A stretch of 13,670 nucleotides of DNA. It comes from Candidatus Thorarchaeota archaeon. Lineage in GTDB: Archaea > Asgardarchaeota > Thorarchaeia > Thorarchaeales > Thorarchaeaceae. The position numbers and the translations under genes were made by a program. This document shows, in pieces, positions 7,612 to 12,454 of this stretch. Where the stretch lies: positions 1 through 13,670 of the forward strand of contig JAGSHP010000181.1 in assembly GCA_029855925.1 (NCBI GenBank). Direction: 5' to 3'. The notes beneath the pieces were generated by a model. That model searched no databases, had not been told where the DNA came from, and worked only from the letters and a program-made list of their open reading frames with translations. Numbering within the stretch: position 1 is the stretch's first letter; every line of letters begins with the position of its first letter.

Positions 7612-7980
7612 TTATCTAATAAGGTACGAATGAACCTTTTTCTCAAGATCGAGGGTGTTCTTGAACCGGCGAACATCCAAGTCATTGACATCTTGTGCAA
7701 TGTTCGCATTCAATATGAGGCTTGTCCCATTAGAGTCTTTCTTCTCCGTTACCTCGCCTATCAATATATATTTGTGGCCCACAGTCAGCTCGCCTTCTAC
7801 AAGCACTTTAATTCTAGCAGCCTGATCCACATCATCGAACAGATCTTGCACAATAGCGCTTCCCACAGCAGCCTCAATCACAAGACCGAGAACACGTACA
7901 GGGCCCTCAGTGTCCGGGGTCAATGTGCGGACAGTCACTAATGGTGCAGATGGTTGGACCTGAAACTTCCTTTCGCTCAC
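7612..7980 (-). CDS. Small OB-fold protein, candidate RPA-like single-strand binding subunit
   Basis: The 122-residue protein has an apparent single OB-fold: strand VRVLGLVIEAA, then an acidic stretch ('QDLFDDVDQ'), strands ARIKVLVEG and KYILIGEVTEKK, strand SLILNANIAQDV, and a charged C-terminal helix. This resembles small RPA (RPA14/RPA32-like) or nucleic-acid-binding OB proteins, but no exact family is recognised and there is no zinc motif. The start is GTG, the only reasonable one, with GGGGA about 9 bases upstream. It lies 75 bases after TFS and 12 bases before PCNA, with the PCNA SD embedded in its stop codon region, so coupling to PCNA is likely. A role in ssDNA handling at the fork is inferred from fold and neighbours. 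Confidence 0.72.
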   Translation of the reverse strand: MSERKFQVQPSAPLVTVRTLTPDTEGPVRVLGLVIEAAVGSAIVQDLFDDVDQAARIKVLVEGELTVGHKYILIGEVTEKKDSNGTSLILNANIAQDVNDLDVRRFKNTLDLEKKVHSYLIR

Positions 7981-8055
7981 GTCATTCGTCCCCGTACTCT
8001 TCTATCTCTTAATCACGACACCTGACTATAAACTCAACTCTTCCTCTAGCATCAC

Positions 8056-8385
8056 TCAGCCTCCATAGTTGCGCCAAGTATGTTTACACTTGGTACACCT
8101 ATAGAACTCAGTTGCACTCTCATCCCCTCGTCGTGTCTGTACAGTCCAATAGTATGCCTGATTGTTGCCGCATTTTGGGCAGGTCACCTGTGTGATGGGC
8201 ATCGGCACGGAATCGTCCTCCACCACGATGATCTTATCTCTTGGAGTCTTACTTATTTCTCTGGACACCTTGAGAGATCCACTCAGCTCTTTCGTGTGAC
8301 CACAACTACGACATTTGAGGACCCGCGTCCCGTCTTCCAGAGTGACAGGGACCATCATTGAACCACACTTCTCGCAGAACTCCAT
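8056..8385 (-). CDS. tfs: Transcription factor S (TFIIS-like RNA polymerase cleavage factor)
   Basis: Stimulates RNA cleavage by a backtracked archaeal RNA polymerase. The 109 residues contain an N-terminal zinc ribbon (Cys4, Cys7, Cys25, Cys28) resembling Rpb9. A C-terminal TFIIS ribbon (Cys69, Cys72, Cys97, Cys100) follows, with the acidic hairpin RRGDESATEF (Asp88-Glu89) that reaches the active site. All catalytic and zinc residues are present, so it should be an active cleavage factor rather than an inhibitory paralogue. The ATG has GTGAGGT 9 bases upstream. It is the first gene of the minus-strand cluster; a TATA-like stretch lies around 8424-8438. TFS next to PCNA is a known archaeal neighbourhood. 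Confidence 0.96.
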   Translation of the reverse strand: MEFCEKCGSMMVPVTLEDGTRVLKCRSCGHTKELSGSLKVSREISKTPRDKIIVVEDDSVPMPITQVTCPKCGNNQAYYWTVQTRRGDESATEFYRCTKCKHTWRNYGG

Positions 8386-8423
8386 GTTTCAGTTACCTCA
8401 CTTGTACTCATCGTGAGGTTAGA

Positions 8424-8438
8424 TTATTCAATTAAGGC
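8424..8438 (-). promoter_or_regulatory. Candidate promoter of the TFS-PCNA-PriS-GINS cluster
   Basis: The minus strand reads GCCTTAATTGAATAA here, an AT-rich TATA-like segment centred about 47 bases upstream of the TFS start. Initiation about 25 bases downstream leaves a leader of about 20 bases containing GTGAGGT. It is not a consensus TATA box, so confidence is limited. Confidence 0.4.
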
Positions 8439-8495
8439 TTGTGAAGCGACGACCGTTTCCTTGTCCAGTATTGCATGCATGATGTTATTCCACGA

Positions 8496-8511
8496 TGTAC
8501 AATATTATACA
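8496..8511. promoter_or_regulatory. Operator-like imperfect palindrome containing TGTACA
   Basis: TGTACAATATTATACA is palindromic at 14 of 16 positions and begins with TGTACA. From established work, TGTACA is the TRP-box consensus bound by TrpY in Methanothermobacter, where trpB2 is among the regulated genes. Here it lies about 24 bases before the TATA box leading towards trpB2. A six-base match can arise by chance, so this is a candidate only. Confidence 0.35.
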
Positions 8512-8534
8512 AACATGTTGCTTTTTGAGCAATG

Positions 8535-8543
8535 TTTATATTT
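8535..8543 (+). promoter_or_regulatory. TATA box for the trpB2 leader transcript
   Basis: TTTATATTT is close to the archaeal TATA consensus. Initiation about 25 bases downstream would fall near 8562-8565, immediately before an SD (GAGGTGA, 8573-8579) and an ATG at 8589. No comparable TATA box is seen nearer to trpB2; the AT run at 8781-8790 is too close to the start codon. Confidence 0.6.
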
Positions 8544-8588
8544 CCTCTATTTTGAACCGCAATCACCAATCCGAGGTGAAGACTCGCA

Positions 8589-8639
8589 ATGAGCGTGCGT
8601 TATTACCAATGGGGAATGGGTCCTGTAGGGCCCGTCTAG
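8589..8639 (+). CDS. 16-codon upstream ORF in the trpB2 leader (leader peptide or remnant)
   Basis: The frame encodes MSVRYYQWGMGPVGPV and ends at TAG. It is preceded by SD GAGGTGA with a 9-base spacer and by the TATA box at 8535, so the initiation signals are better than for many full genes here. A 4-bp CGAG/CTCG stem (8572-8575 with 8583-8586) would partly hide the SD. It contains one Trp and two Tyr codons. It may be a regulatory leader peptide, the start of a decayed small membrane protein, or chance. The same frame stays open past the TAG and repeats a Q-W-x-x-G-P-V motif near 8714. Confidence 0.35.
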   Translation: MSVRYYQWGMGPVGPV

Positions 8640-8761
8640 TTTGTGTTGGAAGCACAGCTCATCATATTCTACTGGTCTTCTCACTGCTTCTCTTCAGTTA
8701 CTCATTTTCATTCTCAGTGGACACTGGGACCAGTGAAATGGACTTGCTGGACAGAGAGTAA
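8609..8761 (+). CDS. Possible 50-residue single-span membrane peptide (doubtful)
   Basis: This frame starts at an ATG overlapping the upstream ORF and contains one hydrophobic stretch (ILLVFSLLLFSYSFSF) followed by an acidic tail. The start has no clear SD, but the frame could be reached by a shift from the upstream ORF. It could equally be the remains of one small membrane-protein gene broken by a frameshift. Evidence is weak. Confidence 0.2.
   Translation: MGNGSCRARLVCVGSTAHHILLVFSLLLFSYSFSFSVDTGTSEMDLLDRE
8715..8735 (+). repeat. Stacked overlapping dyads in the trpB2 leader
   Basis: CAGTG (8715-8719), CACTGG (8722-8727) and CCAGTG (8730-8735) are alternating complementary arms. The middle arm can pair with either neighbour, and CACTGG-GA-CCAGTG is a perfect 14-bp palindrome. 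In DNA it could be a protein site. In RNA the 3' pair forms a short hairpin (CACTG/CAGTG with loop GGAC). Confidence 0.45.
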
Positions 8762-8805
8762 GAGGGCTCGGATGGTGCGATCAATAAATTCGAGAGGAAA
8801 TAGAA

Positions 8806-10104
8806 TTGAAAACACAAGCAAGAATCCTGTTAGACATAGACGAAATACCAAAGACCTTTGTCAACATCATCCCGTATCTGAAGAATCCCCTTCCGCCTCC
8901 AATCAATCCTGAAACGGAGGAGCCCCTTGCTCCAGAAGCATTGGAACGGCTCTTCCCCAAGGAGTGTGTTCGACAAGAGGTGTTTCAAGGGAAGTCGGTC
9001 CCAATACCAGATGAGGTCCGTGAGGCAATGGTCCGTTTTGGGCGTCCCACGCCTATCCAACGGGCCTATGGACTTGAGGCGGCACTGAAGACTCCTGCCA
9101 AGATCTACTACAAGCGAGAGGATGTATCTCCAACAGGGAGCCATAAGCTGAACACCGCAATCACACAGACATACTACGCCTCGAAGGAAGGCATCGAACG
9201 GTATGCTACTGAAACCGGTGCGGGTCAATGGGGAAGCGCTGTTGCTCTCTCTTGTGCATACTTCGGTATGGATGCCATGATTTACATGGTCCGAGTTTCG
9301 TACGAACAGAAATCATACAGAGGCACACTTATGCGCACCTACGGTGCCGAGGTCGTCCCCAGTCCCTCTGACAAGACTGAATTTGGTAGAAGAATGAACA
9401 AAGAGCATCCGGGACATCCTGGCTCATTGGGCATTGCAATCAGCGAGGCGATCGAGGACACACTTGCCCATGAAAACACTCGCTACACACTTGGATCCGT
9501 CTTGAACCACGTACTATTGCACCAGACAGTCATCGGACAGGAAGCCATTCGACAGATGGAGCAGGCTGATGAGATTCCCGACTACGTCGTTGGTTGTGTT
9601 GGTGGAGGGAGTAACTTTGGTGGACTGGCGTATCCTTTCATCGCTAACGAGCGATATTCGGAGTCCAAGTTCATAGCAGTCGAACCTGAGGCCTGCCCGA
9701 CATTGACAAGGGGAGAGTACCGCTATGACTTTGGTGACACCGCCGGGCTCACGCCAAAACTGAAGATGTACACACTGGGCGCGGAGTTTACTCCACCATC
9801 AATTCACGCGGGCGGTCTCCGATATCACGGTGTAGCGCCGACTATCAGTTCCCTTGTCCTTGAGGGGCGAATTCACCCGATTGCATATGATCAAGTCCCT
9901 GTCTTGGAAGCAGGTCGCCTCTTTGCCAAGACAGAGGGGATAGTTCCCGCGCCCGAGTCGGCTCACGCCATCAAGGCAGCTATAGACTTGGCACTAGATG
10001 CAAAGAAGAAGTCCGAAGAGAAGGTGATACTCTTTAACCTCTCTGGACACGGACACTTTGATATGGCAGCCTACGGCGCGCTCTTAGACGGAACACTATC
10101 CTAG
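8806..10104 (+). CDS. trpB2: Tryptophan synthase beta chain, TrpB2 type
   Basis: Pyridoxal-phosphate enzyme that joins indole and serine to give tryptophan. The 432 residues have the TrpB2 N-terminal extension (LPPPINPET) and conserved surface loops rather than the classical TrpB1 layout. The PLP lysine is Lys114 in SPTGSHKLNTA, the catalytic acid is Glu136 in TETGAGQWG, and the phosphate-binding loop is GGGSNFGG at 266-273. The conserved SGHGHFD closes the protein. The TTG start fits the family N-terminus and has GAGAGGAAA about 5 bases upstream. TrpB2 enzymes generally work without, or only weakly with, TrpA, and no trpA is present here. It stands alone on the plus strand between two minus-strand operons, with its own long leader, and is followed by a strong hairpin. 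Confidence 0.95.
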   Translation: MKTQARILLDIDEIPKTFVNIIPYLKNPLPPPINPETEEPLAPEALERLFPKECVRQEVFQGKSVPIPDEVREAMVRFGRPTPIQRAYGLEAALKTPAKIYYKREDVSPTGSHKLNTAITQTYYASKEGIERYATETGAGQWGSAVALSCAYFGMDAMIYMVRVSYEQKSYRGTLMRTYGAEVVPSPSDKTEFGRRMNKEHPGHPGSLGIAISEAIEDTLAHENTRYTLGSVLNHVLLHQTVIGQEAIRQMEQADEIPDYVVGCVGGGSNFGGLAYPFIANERYSESKFIAVEPEACPTLTRGEYRYDFGDTAGLTPKLKMYTLGAEFTPPSIHAGGLRYHGVAPTISSLVLEGRIHPIAYDQVPVLEAGRLFAKTEGIVPAPESAHAIKAAIDLALDAKKKSEEKVILFNLSGHGHFDMAAYGALLDGTLS

Positions 10105-10129
10105 AATCAGTCCATAGATTGCACTCGTC

Positions 10130-10162
10130 ATGTGAAGTGGTCAGAGGAAGATCACTTCACAT
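10130..10162. terminator. 13-bp hairpin between convergent genes, likely bidirectional terminator
   Basis: ATGTGAAGTGGTC (10130-10142) pairs with GATCACTTCACAT (10150-10162), with a single G-T wobble and a 7-base loop. On the plus strand it is followed by CTATTATTTT. It lies 26 bases after the trpB2 stop and 30 bases from the stop of the opposing gene, so it could end or stabilise both transcripts. Archaeal termination depends mostly on T-runs, so the hairpin may instead be a stability or processing element. Confidence 0.55.
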
Positions 10163-10191
10163 CTATTATTTTGCAGTTCACAACCTTATCC

Positions 10192-10626
10192 CTAGCTAGG
10201 AAGCCGTTCCTCAAGTGTTTCGAGAAGTCGTTGAAACGCGACTGCTGCAATCTCCCCTTCTCGTTTCCTACTTGTAGAAGTGTCGATTAAGAGGTCCTTC
10301 GTGAGCAGTCCCACCATCTCGTCAATGGTGGTCTCCCCCTTGAGCCAGAGGAATCCCACAAGTGCTTCGTAGGCGTCCCCCGCAGTTCCCGCATCTGTTC
10401 TTCGTCCAATGTGATGATAGAGTGTGGTTGCTCTAATGGCTCTTGCAAGGACGCTGTCCCTCACTTTTTCGCCAGTCAACCTGCCAGTTGCTAGTGACTT
10501 GGCCAGCGAGTAGCAGAGATTTACAATAGCATCCCCTATTTGAGCCAGTCCACTGTCATTCATGATATCTCTGACATTGTCATGGGGGATGAACTGGTCC
10601 CACATGTGAACACTCGCCTTGGCCAT
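10192..10626 (-). CDS. RNase III-fold family protein (Mini-III-like)
   Basis: The 144-residue all-helical protein has two hallmarks of the RNase III nuclease fold: LAQIGDAIVNL (Asp32) and GDAYEALVGFLWLKG (Asp84, Glu87). The first glutamate of the bacterial signature, seven residues before Asp32, is replaced by Ser25, as in reduced Mini-III-like members, and there is no double-stranded-RNA-binding domain. Three of four metal ligands are visible, so activity is plausible but not certain. Its ATG shares one base with the rpoL stop (TAATG), indicating translational coupling in the methyltransferase-Csl4-RpoL operon. Neighbours suggest a role in RNA maturation or decay. The family is known from archaeal genomes, but its substrate is not known to me. 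Confidence 0.8.
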   Translation of the reverse strand: MAKASVHMWDQFIPHDNVRDIMNDSGLAQIGDAIVNLCYSLAKSLATGRLTGEKVRDSVLARAIRATTLYHHIGRRTDAGTAGDAYEALVGFLWLKGETTIDEMVGLLTKDLLIDTSTSRKREGEIAAVAFQRLLETLEERLPS

Positions 10627-10919
10627 TACTCTGGCACGCCGTAGTCGTCAACAGCCTGTACGAACTTCTTGCGGAACTCCTCGGTTCGAGCAAGTAACTT
10701 CTCTAGGGCCTCTCTCATGACTACATTTGCTTGGCGCCGTTTAGTTCTGAGTGTGAATACTGGATTGGCCAAGAGCGGGTGGTCAATGCTGTATCCCGCA
10801 AAGTCAACAGATGGCTCTTCCAAGAGTGTCTTGCGGAGGAGATTGCAGAAGGAATGCCCCTCCCCAATAAATTCCACTTTCAGCTCGTATCTGCTGTTCT
10901 CAATTATCTTTGGTTCCAT
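10626..10919 (-). CDS. rpoL: RNA polymerase subunit L (Rpb11 homologue)
   Basis: Small assembly subunit of archaeal RNA polymerase; it pairs with subunit D to nucleate assembly of the enzyme. The 97 residues have the standard length and signature GEGHSFCNLLRKTLL followed by VDFAGYSIDHPLL-NPVF-LRTK, then the long C-terminal helix that packs against subunit D. The ATG overlaps the Csl4 stop by one base (TGATG), and the stop overlaps the following RNase III-like start by one base. The rpoL-csl4 pairing is frequent in archaea. Nothing unusual is seen. Confidence 0.96.
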   Translation of the reverse strand: MEPKIIENSRYELKVEFIGEGHSFCNLLRKTLLEEPSVDFAGYSIDHPLLANPVFTLRTKRRQANVVMREALEKLLARTEEFRKKFVQAVDDYGVPE

Positions 10920-11683
10920 CAGTATCTTCTCCTATCTCTACTGGATCGTCTGCCGTCTGACCTGCCTCTGCTCCCGCCTCGGCTGTCACGTCTACCCCGG
11001 CTGTCACGTCTAGACGGTCCCCGTCGTCTATCCGAATCGGAGCGGTAACGGTCCCTTGGCCCCCGTGAGGGTCGTCTTCGTGGTGCAAGATCTGGACGAG
11101 GTTCAAGACCGAATCTCTTTCCATAGTCATTGGCGGTCTCCCGGGTCTCCCGGTTCTCGCATTGCAAGCATATCATATTATTGTACGTTGTGAGAGTGAG
11201 AGGTCCACCACACTTGCTACACTTGGCAAATATGACGCCGAACTCTGGTCCCACAAGGCTGAGTTCTACAGGGACGGTGTGCGTGTTCAACGCCTTGGCC
11301 CTGATGATGTCTCCCGGCTTTAGTACATCGTGCATTGACTTGACGTACCTCCGGGTCACATTACTTATGTGCACTTCACCGATGAGCGCATTATGTAGAT
11401 CCCTATCATTGCGCCTGACGATACTGACCTCTGCCCTCTGCTCATATGCATTAAGAACCTCCCCAAGCAAGACATCGCCTCGCATTGGGAGTGATATGCG
11501 TACTGACCCATCTGGGTTAACAACTTTGATCTCGCGCCTCTTGATGTCAACTGCTACTTGTCCTGAGGTCGCTGCAAATACAACTCCATCTTCTTCATAG
11601 GTTCCAAAACTGGGCATGAATTCTTCAATCACGCACAGTTGGTCTCCTGGCACCACTATATCTCCACTCTTTACATCCGCCAT
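10919..11683 (-). CDS. csl4: Exosome subunit Csl4 with long Arg/Ser/Gly-rich C-terminal tail
   Basis: Cap subunit of the archaeal exosome, which binds RNA and recruits DnaG to the Rrp41-Rrp42 ring. Residues 1-65 form the N-terminal domain (GDIVVPGDQLCVIEEFMPS), about 66-145 the S1 RNA-binding domain (RGDVLLGEVLN to VPVELSLV), and 150-180 a zinc ribbon (Cys155, 158, 172, 175). After about residue 200 comes an extra tail of 54 residues, 24 of them Arg, rich in Ser, Asp and Gly. It resembles RS/RGG disordered RNA-binding tails and has no counterpart in the typical archaeal Csl4 of under 200 residues. It is coded by an imperfect tandem repeat. The ATG lies three bases after the methyltransferase stop, with GAGGCGATGAG upstream. 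Confidence 0.94.
   Translation of the reverse strand: MADVKSGDIVVPGDQLCVIEEFMPSFGTYEEDGVVFAATSGQVAVDIKRREIKVVNPDGSVRISLPMRGDVLLGEVLNAYEQRAEVSIVRRNDRDLHNALIGEVHISNVTRRYVKSMHDVLKPGDIIRAKALNTHTVPVELSLVGPEFGVIFAKCSKCGGPLTLTTYNNMICLQCENRETRETANDYGKRFGLEPRPDLAPRRRPSRGPRDRYRSDSDRRRGPSRRDSRGRRDSRGGSRGRSDGRRSSRDRRRY
10980..11012 (-). repeat. 18-bp tandem repeat coding Arg/Ser/Gly units in the Csl4 tail
   Basis: The 15-base sequence CGGCTGTCACGTCTA occurs at 10980-10994 and again at 10998-11012, a period of 18 bases, and encodes RRDSRG twice. More diverged Arg-rich units flank it, so the tail probably grew by slippage or unequal exchange. Confidence 0.7.
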
Positions 11684-11686
11684 TTC

Positions 11687-12307
11687 TCATCGCCTCGCTA
11701 TGCGGTATAGGTCAACCTTAATCATGTGCCTTGCCTTTCTGTGAAACTCGAACAGTTTCTTAATCGGGAATTCGAACGTTTCGATCTGGGTCACATGTCC
11801 TCCGAGTCTTTCGATATTCCTTGTGAGGAACTCTCTGTTTTTTTCACCAGCCAAATGGATGCTATACGTCACATTGGCAACAGACAGCGCCTTCCTCAAG
11901 AAGGCCATATCGGCTCCTCTTTTCTTGGTTCCAAAGGGGGGATTGCTAACAATCGTGTCAATAGTCTCTCGAAATTGTAGAGAGGCAACGTCCCCAAGGA
12001 CCCAGTCTATTGTGCCATCTGTCCCGAGCATTTTGGAGTTTCTCTGGCAGACCTTTAAGGCTTTGGATTGCACATCTATTCCAATCACTCTCTCTGCACC
12101 GAGCAGAGCCGCACCAATTGCGAATACCCCATCCCCACACCCAAGATCGCAGACGGTGTTTCCTGTAATATCCCCGTGCTCCATCTCGGCCGCATATAGA
12201 ATTGAGGCGGCAATGGGTGCGGGTGTGGGATAGTCCTCCAATGAGACCTCTCGCTTGGTACTTCGTTCTAACTGCTCAAGCGTCATTTCAAGGTCGCGAA
12301 GTCTCAT
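11687..12307 (-). CDS. METTL5-like N6-adenine RNA methyltransferase
   Basis: SAM-dependent methyltransferase of the archaeal/eukaryotic METTL5 family; human METTL5 modifies an adenosine of 18S rRNA. The 206 residues contain the SAM-binding motif DLGCGDG (54-60), the acidic GIDV loop near 76-79, and the N6-adenine catalytic motif NPPFG (122-126) followed by the METTL5-like run TKKRGADMAFL. The N-terminal LEQLERS...YPTPAPIAA segment is also typical. Length is normal. The ATG at 12307 has GTGAGGACC about 9 bases upstream. It opens the operon that continues with Csl4, RpoL and the RNase III-like gene, consistent with rRNA modification and RNA processing. The METTL5 partner TRMT112 is not in the window. 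Confidence 0.9.
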   Translation of the reverse strand: MRLRDLEMTLEQLERSTKREVSLEDYPTPAPIAASILYAAEMEHGDITGNTVCDLGCGDGVFAIGAALLGAERVIGIDVQSKALKVCQRNSKMLGTDGTIDWVLGDVASLQFRETIDTIVSNPPFGTKKRGADMAFLRKALSVANVTYSIHLAGEKNREFLTRNIERLGGHVTQIETFEFPIKKLFEFHRKARHMIKVDLYRIARR

Positions 12308-12454
12308 ACTGGACAGGTCCTCACTATCATGCTGCCATCTTGGCTTTTGCTAATAGTTTTGTTGTTCAACAGATGTCTATCGTAATACGTGCCTTTATGT
12401 CGGTTTAAGTTCCAGTAGCTCCACAGGAAACAGTGGAAATAACCATAACTTCCT
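12308..12454. other. Divergent spacer with ORB-like motifs: promoters and possible replication origin
   Basis: This 147-base spacer separates the methyltransferase operon (minus) from orc1/cdc6 (plus). CTCCACAGGAAAC (12419-12431) and ACAGTGGAAATAA (12430-12442) each resemble the core of archaeal origin recognition boxes (roughly TCCA-TGGAAAC), and TTCCAGT at 12410-12416 is a further half-match. An AT-richer stretch (12345-12410) could unwind; it also contains TTTATG/TTTAAG for the cdc6 promoter and a weak AAAACTATTA (12351-12360, minus) for the methyltransferase. Archaeal origins often adjoin cdc6. Confidence 0.4.

Larger units (their letters stand above)
8386..8805. other. 420-base divergent intergenic region between TFS and trpB2
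   Basis: No convincing long gene lies here. From left to right it holds the TFS promoter (minus), an imperfect 16-bp palindrome (8496-8511), a strong plus-strand TATA box (8535-8543), an SD (8573-8579) with a 16-codon ORF (8589-8639), a hydrophobic overlapping frame (8609-8761), stacked dyads (8715-8735), and finally the SD GAGAGGAAA and TTG start of trpB2. With the only good TATA box at 8535, the trpB2 transcript would have an unusually long leader of about 240 bases. Confidence 0.6.

Noticed and set aside
8589..8912. Read-through of TAG at 8637 (for example pyrrolysine) giving a protein of about 107 residues, rich in Trp.
   Set aside because: The frame runs far into trpB2 in the wrong frame and ends there. 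No pyl genes or similar protein are seen, and TAG is used as an ordinary stop elsewhere (hdrB, trpB2).
8830..9228. Long open frame on the minus strand inside trpB2.
   Set aside because: Shadow of trpB2: the plus frame has full family conservation and catalytic residues, while the minus product looks random.
10191..10200. Perfect 10-bp palindrome CCTAGCTAGG at the stop of the RNase III-like gene.
   Set aside because: Short, single copy and partly coding; no supporting context.
11130..11600. Plus-strand open frame of 156 codons opposite csl4.
   Set aside because: Antisense shadow of Csl4, low-complexity composition, no initiation signals.
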